Positions 23,493-30,726 of a stretch of DNA of 50,342 bases are shown here, piece by piece. The translations under genes and the position numbers were made by a program. This DNA comes from Akkermansia muciniphila (GTDB lineage Bacteria; Verrucomicrobiota; Verrucomicrobiia; Limisphaerales; SIAT01). The stretch spans positions 1 to 50,342 of the forward strand of contig CAMDJP010000017.1 in NCBI GenBank assembly GCA_945900775.1. Direction: 5' to 3'. The notes below the pieces were generated by a model that did not search any database, was not told the origin of the DNA, and saw nothing but the letters and a program-made list of their open reading frames with translations. Numbering within the stretch: position 1 is the stretch's first letter; the number at the start of each line of letters is the position of its first letter.

Positions 23493-23606
23493 GACTGGTT
23501 CCGAGTGGGTGCGGCAACCTATGCCGGATAGACAGGCCGGTACAAATGTCAGAAAAAACTGCTGGGAGGGAGACCCGAGCGGGAAGCGAGCCAGCCGAAA
23601 TGTAAG

Positions 23607-23993
23607 TTAAGCGAGTGCGGCGAGGCGGGTATCGGCCTTCTGCAGAATCTTGGTCAACTGCTGATGGGCGGCCCCAGCGGCGGATTGGAACTGGCTGAAA
23701 TCGGAAACGGCGGTCAGTGCGTTAGTGTTCGTCGAGAGATCGGTCGAGAGGCGGGCGGCAACCGATTTGAGCGGATCGCTGTCCGCAAGGCCGGCGGCGG
23801 AGGCGCTTGCCTGCTCGGCCATCTTATGAAGCGCCGCCATTGACGGGGCTGAGCGCTGCTCGCTGATGGCTTGGGCCTGAGCGCGGGAATCAAGCTGCTG
23901 TGACGAGGATAGCTGCTTGGAGCTTTGGGAACGCAGGCCACTGATTTGGCTGCTGTTCAACCGGATTAAGTTTGAGTAACCGTCAACCCGCAT
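23607..23993 (-). CDS. hypothetical protein rich in Ser, Gln and Ala
   Basis: A 128-residue protein I do not recognise. It begins MRVDGYSNLIRLNSSQISGL, then a serine/glutamine-rich stretch, and continues with alanine-rich segments predicted to be helical (AALHKMAEQASASAAGLADS, TALTAVSDFSQFQSAAGAAH, QQLTKILQKADTRLAALA). There is no signal peptide, cysteine or membrane segment. The low-complexity helical character recalls small secretion or flagellar-type accessory proteins, but I see no homology. Upstream is AT-rich sequence with a palindrome at 24029-24040. Reading frame composition supports a real gene. Confidence 0.6.
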   Translation of the reverse strand: MRVDGYSNLIRLNSSQISGLRSQSSKQLSSSQQLDSRAQAQAISEQRSAPSMAALHKMAEQASASAAGLADSDPLKSVAARLSTDLSTNTNALTAVSDFSQFQSAAGAAHQQLTKILQKADTRLAALA

Positions 23994-24028
23994 AGTGTTT
24001 TGTTCGCCTAGTTCTTCTTAGGATTAAC

Positions 24029-24040
24029 GTATCTGGATAC
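24029..24040. promoter_or_regulatory. palindrome upstream of the hypothetical gene
   Basis: GTATC-TG-GATAC, a perfect inverted repeat, lies 36 bases before the start of the minus-strand hypothetical gene in an AT-rich stretch. It may be an operator; nothing else supports it. Confidence 0.25.
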
Positions 24041-24174
24041 TTTTTCTTACATCAACGTAACGGGCGGCTCAAGATGAAGTTTGTTTTATTTTAAAACAGA
24101 TTTCCTAATTCTCATTCTGTAGGATTTCCTTGTTAATTTCAATGCCGACAGAGGGTGCGCGCCTGCGGTGAGAG

Positions 24175-25173
24175 TCAATGGGTCAGGAGGGAAAGGAGGT
24201 TCTCGCCGCCGGCGGTGAGAATCCATTTACTTCCCTTCTTGAACACAAGACGACGGCAACCGGCTCGTTCGAACTCTGTTTGGTTTACCGAAAGGAGCTG
24301 CCACTTACCTTCGCTTCGAACCTCACTTGCGGCGCGCGGGGTCGCCTGGAATGGGACGCCGTTGCAGTTGAGCACGAGTTCGTAGCCTACGATGCCCTCA
24401 GTCTTGGCGCGTGGATTATCGCGAATGAGGGATGGATGGCGCCGGAGCCACGAGAAATCGGTGTCGCGGAGAAAGACGCGGCAGAGCTCGGGTTCGCTGC
24501 GGACGTGTTCGAGCAGGCTGAACTTCGTACCGAGACGCTGCTGGGCGAGGAATAGTTTGGTCGGTGAGAGGCCGAGCAGATTCTGGCCGTTCCACTCGCC
24601 GTGGACGTTGCGCTGACCGGGATTCTGAGCCTTGTACCAAGTGGAGAAGCGGTCACTGACGAAGAAATCAATCTCGAAGTGAAGGTGGGCGCGTTCTTTG
24701 GAAATCGGCTCGCGCGTGTTCGTGGTGCGCCCCATCACTCCAATGACCTCGCCGGACTTCACACTGGCGCCGATCTTTATTCCGCTGGTGATTGAGCCGA
24801 GATGGGCATAGAGCGTGTAAATCTCGAGGCCTTCGATCTGATGGCGCAGGATGAGATAGTTACCGTAGTTCGAAAGCGACGGCTTCGCGTTGATATAAGT
24901 GACGAAACCAGCAGCGGCGGCGTGGACGGTGTCGATGGGCTCGCTGCGCTTGTCCCGGCGCAGGCAACGGATGTCGATGCCCTCGTGCATCTGCGTGCCA
25001 CCGGTACGCACACAGCCGAAGTCACCACTTGTCCACGGTTTGCCAATCGTGCCGACGAAGAATTTCTCCTGCTGACCCGCCTCGAGCAGGTGGCGATTTG
25101 CCGTCGGGAATTGAAAAGGCTGCGCGGCGGCGAGAAAGGGCAGGGCAGTGGCGAGCAGGAGTGAGAATTTCAT
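24175..25173 (-). CDS. secreted M23 (LytM-type) metallopeptidase
   Basis: A 332-residue protein with a signal peptide (MKFSLLLATALPFLAAAQP) and an M23 peptidase domain, which cuts peptidoglycan cross-bridges in the periplasm. Zinc ligands are visible in MHEGIDIRC (H63 and D67) and ERAHLHFEID (second histidine pair, about residues 160-168); YGNYLILRHQIEGLEIYTLY and AHLG lie between. The carboxyl 130 residues are not typical of the family and I do not recognise them. Start overlaps the stop of the lipoprotein gene upstream (ATGA), so the two are co-translated. Confidence 0.87.
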   Translation of the reverse strand: MKFSLLLATALPFLAAAQPFQFPTANRHLLEAGQQEKFFVGTIGKPWTSGDFGCVRTGGTQMHEGIDIRCLRRDKRSEPIDTVHAAAAGFVTYINAKPSLSNYGNYLILRHQIEGLEIYTLYAHLGSITSGIKIGASVKSGEVIGVMGRTTNTREPISKERAHLHFEIDFFVSDRFSTWYKAQNPGQRNVHGEWNGQNLLGLSPTKLFLAQQRLGTKFSLLEHVRSEPELCRVFLRDTDFSWLRRHPSLIRDNPRAKTEGIVGYELVLNCNGVPFQATPRAASEVRSEGKWQLLSVNQTEFERAGCRRLVFKKGSKWILTAGGENLLSLLTH

Positions 25174-25682
25174 TTTTTCCGGCCGGCATTAAGCAGATTA
25201 TTCAAGCCGCTCACGATTCGCTCGGCTTCAGGGCGGGTGGCATCCGGCGTGAAGATGATGACGCCGCTCTTTTCGGTGCTGACAATGAGCGGCGCGGCTA
25301 ACCAGCGGGCCTCGGTGTAGCGACTGCCGATGACGAGGCGCTTGCTGCGGTTGGCGGTGGTGATGCTTTCGAAAAGGGCGGCGCCAAAGTCAGTGAACTT
25401 GATCCAGATGGCGAATCCGCCGTCCGCGGTATCCACCACTGCAGCGCGGTCGATGTGGCTTTCGAAGATGCATGGCTCAAGGTCGATGGTGATGTACATG
25501 GGACGCGCGCGGCCGACGGCGGCGGTCCCAGTCCGTCGAGATGCGTCAGGATTTGCCTCGAGATGGAACTTGAGTGTGCTGGCGTTCTTGTTGCCGAGTG
25601 AAAGCGAACTGCAGCCAATCGAAATCAGCAGAAGAACCCCGAGAAGTAGATTGGTGTTGAACAGCGCGGAGGGACCCTTCAT
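25170..25682 (-). CDS. hypothetical lipoprotein with SecD-P1-like segment
   Basis: A 170-residue probable lipoprotein: a hydrophobic leader (LLLGVLLLISIGC) with lipobox SIGC. The mature part contains STLKFHLEANPD, then ESHIDRAAVVDTADGGFAIW and IKFTDFGAALFESIT, a pattern that resembles the first periplasmic (P1) domain of SecD-like proteins: a hydrophobic strand, then a residue pattern for FxxxT. That likeness is weak. It ends with a basic GLNNLLNAGRKK. The gene overlaps the M23 peptidase start and is divergent from the small basic protein. A role with the peptidase at the envelope is inferred from coupling. Confidence 0.65.
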   Translation of the reverse strand: MKGPSALFNTNLLLGVLLLISIGCSSLSLGNKNASTLKFHLEANPDASRRTGTAAVGRARPMYITIDLEPCIFESHIDRAAVVDTADGGFAIWIKFTDFGAALFESITTANRSKRLVIGSRYTEARWLAAPLIVSTEKSGVIIFTPDATRPEAERIVSGLNNLLNAGRKK

Positions 25683-25729
25683 AGTCTACGGCCAGAAGGA
25701 CGATTTGTTCCAACCTTGTAAAGAACATT

Positions 25730-25831
25730 ATGGGCAAGCAACACAACAAAACCGAGAAACGCAAACGCCGTCTCAGCTATCTCAAGCGCAAGAAGGCGAC
25801 CATCGTCACCAAGAAGAAGAAAAAGTCCTGA
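25730..25831 (+). CDS. 33-residue very basic protein
   Basis: A tiny gene coding for MGKQHNKTEKRKRRLSYLKR then KKATIVTKKKKKS: 17 of 33 residues are lysine or arginine. The composition and length resemble small ribosome-associated or RNA-binding proteins. It has an ATG start with a weak upstream AAAGAA, its own strong terminator at 25850, and lies 47 bases from a divergent gene. I have seen similar small basic proteins annotated as hypothetical in Verrucomicrobiota but cannot name the family. The terminator and the clean frame make it likely to be real. Confidence 0.65.
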   Translation: MGKQHNKTEKRKRRLSYLKRKKATIVTKKKKKS

Positions 25832-25849
25832 CGCACCTCGCGCTTTCAA

Positions 25850-25880
25850 AGCCCGCCTTACGGCGGGCTATTTTGTTTTC
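25850..25880 (+). terminator. rho-independent terminator of the small basic protein
   Basis: AGCCCGCC at 25850-25857 pairs perfectly with GGCGGGCT at 25862-25869 around a TTAC loop, followed by ATTTTGTTTTC. It separates the small gene from the large RNA region downstream. Confidence 0.92.
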
Positions 25881-26107
25881 AGCTTGCATCCAAAAACCAC
25901 TTCAGAGGTGCATTTTTCTGAACTCGATGCTCGTCCAGTTATTCACCGGCGAATTGAGCACATGGTTTTCCCGAGACCATTGGTTTTTTGAGAGGTGTGT
26001 TTCAGCCAATGACGGCAAGTGTTTTCTGTGTTTAATAAAAAATAGTTCGCCGATTTTTGTCAATAAGTGTGTGTATAAGATTTTGTAGGCGGATACAAAA
26101 AAACGAC
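25881..26107. other. AT-rich leader between terminator and large RNA
   Basis: About 230 bases of AT-rich sequence. A minus-strand frame (25902-26156) crosses it but has no motif or ribosome site. On the plus strand it should hold the promoter of the RNA that follows; the only part I support is the -10-like element at 26108-26113. Several short T- and A-runs occur. Confidence 0.4.
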
Positions 26108-26113
26108 TATAGT
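26083..26113 (+). promoter_or_regulatory. tentative promoter of the large RNA
   Basis: TATAGT at 26108-26113 is a good -10 element (five of six). TTGTAG at 26083-26088 is a weak -35 with a long 19-base spacing. Transcription would start near 26120, exactly the first base of the first hairpin (GTTCTT/AAGAAC). The spacing is not ideal, so confidence is modest. Confidence 0.4.
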
Positions 26114-26119
26114 GATTAT

Positions 26120-26994
26120 GTTCTTTGAAAGAACTGGAGTGGATGGCCAGAGCCAAAAGCCGAGGTCGGAAACTCCTAAGATAATCCCAGGTAACTGGGA
26201 AAAGGGTGGGTCAGGCTGATTGACCCTCCCCCTCTTGGACAGTGCTGCGGGTCGCAAGGTTCGCGGTGCAAGTCGGGAGGCAGAATTCACAGGTTCCGCT
26301 GGTGGCGTTCGCGCGCTGCCAGAACGCGAATCGGAACTGTGCGGCTAGGGACAATGAGAAGCTGTCCTGATCCGAGTCAAGTAACCCAAGCTGGTTTCGG
26401 GCTTGGGCGAATCGCAGTCACCCTGAGGGTGAACGATTGCTACTGCGAATCAGCACGCGGCGGAGTGTTCCACCGTCTCCGGTCGGAGGCGGTTCGGCGA
26501 AAGACACCGAAAGGTGGACAAAGCCAGCACCCGCAGTGGGGAAGGCACGAGGGCGAGGCAAGCTCCGTGAAACTTTCCAGAACGTCGGCGATGCCCCGCA
26601 AGGGTACCGCTGGTTTGTGAGCCAAATGCAATCTGAGGGATAAGAGGCCAGACCCGTCGCACTGGGCCAACGCCCCGCCACAAGCGGGGGCCGTCCTGGT
26701 GCCAAGGGGTGGAGACGCGGACCGCAAGTCACAGGCGTGTCTCCACCGGGTTCGCGAGCCGGCGGCGCAACCGCCAGCCCAAGCGAGCTGAGAGGCCCCA
26801 CCCGAAATCCGGTCGCCGTGAGGTGCTGGACGGCCCTGCTATGAGGCCGATGACTCCGCTTGCCGTGGAGAATGGCGTCGGGAAGCTGGCAGCCCTTGGG
26901 CGCCTAATGTCAGCAAGGGAAAGAGAGCGTGGCGTGCTCCCACACCCACTTTGTCCCCGCTTGGCCGCAAGGCTGGGCGGGGACATCTGTTTTA
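26120..26994 (+). ncRNA. large structured non-coding RNA, class unknown
   Basis: About 875 bases with no credible reading frame, GC-rich, starting abruptly after an AT-rich leader. Strong local helices, in order: GTTCTT/AAGAAC (26120-26134); GGAGT/ACTCC (26136/26172); TCCCAG-GTAA-CTGGGA (26185-26200, GNRA loop); GGGTCA/TGACCC (26208-26226); GTTCCG/CGGAAC (26293/26332) enclosing CTGGTGGCG/CGCTGCCAG; GGGACA/TGTCCT (26348/26363); CCCAAGC/GCTTGGG (26385/26401); TCGCAG/CTGCGA enclosing TCACCC/GGGTGA (26412-26448); CCGTCTCC/GGAGGCGG (26473-26492); CACC-GAAA-GGTG (26505-26516, GNRA loop); GCCCCGC/GCGGGGC (26672-26691); TGGAGAC/GTCTCCA (26710/26739); GGCGG/CCGCC (26761-26775); and the terminator. Several GNRA loops suggest tertiary contacts. 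RNase P, tmRNA and 6S landmarks are absent. Group II intron (no domain V seen) or an IscB-type omega RNA without its gene remain possible. Confidence 0.6.
26953..26994 (+). terminator. terminator of the large RNA
   Basis: GTCCCCGC at 26953-26960 pairs with GCGGGGAC at 26977-26984; inside, GCC-GCAA-GGC forms a GNRA-capped helix; then ATCTGTTTTA follows. It ends the RNA about 110 bases before cysK. Confidence 0.8.
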
Positions 26995-27100
26995 TGCGGT
27001 ATCCTTCATGAGCGCGGCAGAAAAGACTTGCCCAGTCCCGCTGTTCGGACAGAATCCTCCCGCTTAACTCGCAGTAACGCACAACCAACCAGCACGTTTT

Positions 27101-28084
27101 ATGGGTCGCATCTACAACAACATCATCGAAACAGTCGGTCGCACGCCGCTCGTTCGCCTGAACAAGGTCACCGACGGCATCGGCGCCACCATCCTCCTCA
27201 AGTGCGAGTTCTTCAACCCGCTCGGCAGCGTGAAGGACCGCATCGGCGTGGCGATGATTGAGGATGCCGAGAAGCGCGGCATTCTGAAGAAGGATACCAT
27301 CATCATCGAGCCGACCAGTGGCAACACCGGCATCGCCCTCGCCTTCGTCGCAGCAGCCAAGGGCTACAAGCTGATCCTCACGATGCCCGAGACAATGTCA
27401 CTCGAGCGCCGCACGCTCCTAGCGATGCTCGGTGCCAAACTCGTTCTCACCCCTGGAACCGAAGGGATGAAAGGCGCCATCGCCAAAGCCACCGCGCTCG
27501 CGGCGGAGACGCCGAACTCGTGGATTCCCCAGCAGTTCGAGAATCCGGCCAACCCCGCCATCCATATGAAGACCACCGCCGAAGAAATCTGGGAGGACAC
27601 GGCAGGCAAGGTGGACATCTTCGTCGCCGGCGTCGGTACCGGCGGCACCATTACCGGCTGCGCCGAGCTGATTAAGCCCAAGAGGCCTTCGTTCCAAGCG
27701 ATTGCCGTAGAGCCTAAGGATTCTCCGGTCATCTCGCAGACGCTCGCCGGCCAACCGGTCAAGCCCGGCCCGCACAAGATCCAAGGCACCGGCGCCGGTT
27801 TCGTCCCGAAGAACCTTCATCTGAAAGACAGTGCTGGCAACCCGCAGATTGTCGAGTGCGTCCAAGTCAGCAACGACGATGCCTTCGCGATGGCCCGCCG
27901 CCTCGCCAAGGAGGAGGGAATCCTCGCCGGCATCTCCACTGGCGCGAACGTCATCGCTGCCATCGAGGTCGCGAAGCGTCCTGAGAACAAGGGCAAGATC
28001 ATCGTGACCATCGCCTGCTCGACCGGCGAACGCTATCTCTCCACCGCGCTCGCCGCCGAGGCGAAGGCTGAGGTGGGCGGCTAG
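27101..28084 (+). CDS. cysK: cysteine synthase A (O-acetylserine sulfhydrylase)
   Basis: A 327-residue fold-type II PLP enzyme that makes cysteine from O-acetylserine and sulfide. The PLP lysine is in [11 protein letters not shown] (K45), the substrate loop TSGNTG is at 72-77, the phosphate-binding loop is [10 protein letters not shown], and the end has [13 protein letters not shown]. Length and order match CysK. It has about 110 bases of upstream sequence after the large RNA terminator, with no riboswitch that I recognise. A hairpin follows its stop. Confidence 0.95.
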   Translation: MGRIYNNIIETVGRTPLVRLNKVTDGIGATILLKCEFFNPLGSVKDRIGVAMIEDAEKRGILKKDTIIIEPTSGNTGIALAFVAAAKGYKLILTMPETMSLERRTLLAMLGAKLVLTPGTEGMKGAIAKATALAAETPNSWIPQQFENPANPAIHMKTTAEEIWEDTAGKVDIFVAGVGTGGTITGCAELIKPKRPSFQAIAVEPKDSPVISQTLAGQPVKPGPHKIQGTGAGFVPKNLHLKDSAGNPQIVECVQVSNDDAFAMARRLAKEEGILAGISTGANVIAAIEVAKRPENKGKIIVTIACSTGERYLSTALAAEAKAEVGG

Positions 28085-28090
28085 GAGTTG

Positions 28091-28124
28091 GGGCGCAAAA
28101 AAGCCCAAAATAAGTGTTGCGCCC
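28091..28124 (+). other. hairpin after cysK, possible terminator
   Basis: GGGCGCAA at 28091-28098 pairs perfectly with TTGCGCCC at 28117-28124 across an 18-base loop. A GTTTTGATT stretch follows only after eight more bases, so it is not a standard terminator; it may protect the cysK 3' end or lie in the rho leader. Confidence 0.4.
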
Positions 28125-28296
28125 GGCGCGGGTTTTGATTAAACACGCGGCTGTCCGAGGTCGTTTGACCGTTTCCTAGGTTCTCAAAGTTCTTAAGATT
28201 CCGAAGTTCAGGTCAGCGTTTCCAGGAGAGATGGCTTGCGCGTCCGCATTGGCGTGTCGTGAGATTGGCCTCCCAACATCCCGTAGAAGTCAGATT

Positions 28297-29421
28297 ATGA
28301 GCAAACCCCTGATGACCGTGCCGGAGACCGGCGTTGGTTTCCTTGAAGTTTCAGAGAAAGGCTTCGGCTTCCTCCGTTCGCCGGAGAATCGTTTCCAGCC
28401 CAAGCCGACCGATATTTTCGTGACGCCGGACACTATCAAGCGCTGCTTCCTGCGGGAGGGGTGCAAGGTAGCTGGCAAGTTGCAGCCGCCGCACCGTGGA
28501 AACAGCCCGCAGATGAAAGAGGTGCAGGCGGTGAACGACATGCCGTTCGAGCAGTTCGTGCAGGCCGTCCGCTTCGAGAATCTCACCACGATTGACCCTA
28601 TCGAGAAGTTCACGCTCGAGACCACGCCTGACGTCCTCGAGACCCGCATCATCGACCTCGTCACGCCCATCGGTAAGGGCACACGCGGCATCATTGTCGC
28701 CCCGCCCCGCACCGGTAAGACCACCATCCTCAAACAAATCGCCAACGCCGTCACCATCAACCACCCCGACGTGTACGTGATGGTGCTGCTCATCGATGAG
28801 CGCCCCGAGGAGGTCACCGATTTCCAGCGCAGTGTGAAGGCCGAGGTTGTTGCCAGCTCGAACGACATGGACATCGAGACACACGTGCGGCTCTCCCGCT
28901 TCATGATCGAGCGTTGCCGCCGTCTCGTCGAATGCGGCAAGGACGTCATGATCCTCCTCGACTCCATCACCCGCGTGGCCCGCGCCTACAACAGCAATCA
29001 CGGTGGCTCCGGTCGTACGATGAGCGGCGGTGTGGACGCCCGCGCCCTCGAGATTCCGCGCAAGATGTTCGCCGCCGCGCGCAAGATCGAGAACGGCGGT
29101 TCCCTCACCATTCTCTCCACAGCGCTCGTCGATACCGGGAGCCGCATGGATGAGCTCATCTTCCAGGAATTCAAGGGCACCGGTAACATGGAACTCGTGC
29201 TCGACCGCAAGCTCTCGGACCGCCGCATCTTTCCCGCCATCGACATCCCGAAGTCCGGCACGCGCAAGGAAGAGAAACTTTTCCTCCCCAAGCACCTCGA
29301 GCCTATCCGCAAGCTGCGCCGCATGATGGTGGATCTCAACCCCATCGAGGCGATGGAAACGCTCCAGTCCGCGTGCAAGAAGCACAAGACGAACGAAGAG
29401 TTGCTCGCCAAACTCGCGTGA
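28297..29421 (+). CDS. rho: transcription termination factor Rho (short form)
   Basis: A 374-residue Rho helicase, a hexameric ATP-driven RNA translocase that ends transcription. After the start at 28297 (MSKPLMTVPETG) the RNA-binding domain begins at once (GVGFLEVSEKGFGFLRSPEN). Walker A is APPRTGKTTILKQIANA, then VLLIDERPEEVTDFQR, ILLDSITRVARAYN and the Q/R-loop GGVDARALEIPRKMFAAARK; the end is LDRKLSDRRIFPAIDIPKSG. The helical amino-terminal extension (about 47 residues in E. coli) is missing. An upstream ATG at 28231 adds 22 residues with no likeness, so I do not use it. Confidence 0.94.
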   Translation: MSKPLMTVPETGVGFLEVSEKGFGFLRSPENRFQPKPTDIFVTPDTIKRCFLREGCKVAGKLQPPHRGNSPQMKEVQAVNDMPFEQFVQAVRFENLTTIDPIEKFTLETTPDVLETRIIDLVTPIGKGTRGIIVAPPRTGKTTILKQIANAVTINHPDVYVMVLLIDERPEEVTDFQRSVKAEVVASSNDMDIETHVRLSRFMIERCRRLVECGKDVMILLDSITRVARAYNSNHGGSGRTMSGGVDARALEIPRKMFAAARKIENGGSLTILSTALVDTGSRMDELIFQEFKGTGNMELVLDRKLSDRRIFPAIDIPKSGTRKEEKLFLPKHLEPIRKLRRMMVDLNPIEAMETLQSACKKHKTNEELLAKLA

Positions 29422-29459
29422 GGCTGGCCTCCCGCTGCGGTTGTCCCTAATCTGCCGGC

Positions 29460-30479
29460 GTGAAGCCGAGCCGAAAAGCACCGAAGGGCCCCGCTGCTCC
29501 GTCCGACCGCGCCGCGCGCAGTCGTCCGCCATTGGAACGGATGCTGCGTATCCATCAGGCCCTCGCTGCAGGTCAGCATCCGAATGCGACCACCCTCGCC
29601 CGCGAGCTGGAGGTCGTCACCAAGACCGTCCATCGTGATCTCCAGTTCATGCGCGACCGCCTCGGGCTGCCGTTGGAATTCGTCGCCGCCTACAACGGCT
29701 ATCATTACACCGAGCCGGTCGAGAGCTTCCCCGCCATGCAGATCAGCGAGGGTGAACTTTTCGCACTGCTCGTGGCCGAGAAGGCGCTTGGCGCCTACCG
29801 CGGCACCGTCTTCGAGGCGCCGCTCTCCAGCGCCTTCAAGAAAATCAGCGCCGGCTTGCCCGACTCCGTTTCGCTCCATCTTGCTGAGTGGGAGAAGACC
29901 GTCTCCTTCCACACCAGTACCGAGCCGGTGGTGAACCTCGAGATCTTCGACGTGCTCGCCAAGGCCGTCGGCGCGCGCCAGCAACTTCGCCTCCGCTACC
30001 GTAAGCCCGGCCAAACCCAGCCAGAGGAGCGCATCGTGAATCCCTACCATCTGGGCAACATCAACGGCGATTGGTTCCTCTTCGCACACGATCATCTCCG
30101 CGATGACCTGCGCACGTTCGTCCCCGCGCGTGTCCTCGCCGCCGAGCCGACAGGCAAGACCTTCGCCCCGCCCAAGAAATTCTCCCTGAGCGACCGTCTG
30201 CGCGACAGCTTCGGCGTCTATTCTGGGGAAGGGGATTTCAAGGTCGTGCTTCGCTTTCATGAGCGTGTGGCCGATTACATGCGCGAGAAACGTTGGCACC
30301 CCTCGCAGGAACTCGCGGAGCGGCCCGATGGCGGCGTGGAACTGCGCGTCCACCTCTCCAGTCTCATCGAGGTCACGCGATGGGTCCTCTCATGGGGAGG
30401 CGACTGCCACGTGGTCGCGCCCAAGGAGCTAGCCGCTGCCGTCCGCGCCGCTGCCCAGAAAATCCTCGCCCCTTCCTAG
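29460..30479 (+). CDS. WYL-domain (YafY-type) transcriptional regulator
   Basis: A 339-residue regulator with an amino-terminal helix-turn-helix (LERMLRIHQALAAGQHPNAT, LARELEVVTKTVHRDLQFMR) and a WYL domain (LRLRYRKPGQTQPEERIVNP, YHLGNINGDWFLFAHDHLRD, LRTFVPARVLAAEPT). WYL proteins often sense nucleic acid or small ligands and control defence or DNA-damage genes; the target here is unknown. The start is the GTG at 29460 giving a proline/lysine-rich lead; MLRIHQA at residue 28 is an alternative. No divergent partner gene is present: rho precedes and smc follows. Confidence 0.86.
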   Translation: MKPSRKAPKGPAAPSDRAARSRPPLERMLRIHQALAAGQHPNATTLARELEVVTKTVHRDLQFMRDRLGLPLEFVAAYNGYHYTEPVESFPAMQISEGELFALLVAEKALGAYRGTVFEAPLSSAFKKISAGLPDSVSLHLAEWEKTVSFHTSTEPVVNLEIFDVLAKAVGARQQLRLRYRKPGQTQPEERIVNPYHLGNINGDWFLFAHDHLRDDLRTFVPARVLAAEPTGKTFAPPKKFSLSDRLRDSFGVYSGEGDFKVVLRFHERVADYMREKRWHPSQELAERPDGGVELRVHLSSLIEVTRWVLSWGGDCHVVAPKELAAAVRAAAQKILAPS

Positions 30480-30726
30480 AACGCAGGAGAGACCTCTCGA
30501 GCTGCTTAGGTGGCATGTAGATTAAATCCCCCGATCGCGTTCGGGATGGAGGGGAGAATGTTTTGCGCCTTCCGTACGAAGCGTGGACCGAACCGGTGGA
30601 GGCGGTTGTATGAGTGGATACAAAACCTAAGCTGGAGCATATCCATAGTGGCTTTGTGAATAACTACCCACAATAGATGGTGTTTTTGCCCTTTACAGGC
30701 GTTCCTTCGTTGGTAAGGTCTCTCCC

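Noticed and set aside
25902-26156. 84-codon minus-strand frame
   Set aside because: No ribosome site or motif, and it crosses the start of the structured RNA; AT-rich sequence gives open frames by chance only weakly supported.
26339-26801. Frames of 93 codons (plus) and 127 codons (minus) inside the large RNA
   Set aside because: They conflict with each other, are low in hydrophobic residues, and the DNA is better explained by base-paired RNA.
26120-26994. RNase P RNA, tmRNA, 6S RNA or rRNA fragment
   Set aside because: The RNase P core (GAGGAAAGTC-type P4 region), a tRNA-like tmRNA end, a 6S-like single long hairpin and rRNA landmarks are not seen.
28351-30353. Two long minus-strand frames across rho and the WYL gene
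   Set aside because: The plus strand encodes conserved Rho and WYL domains; the antisense translations have no domain.
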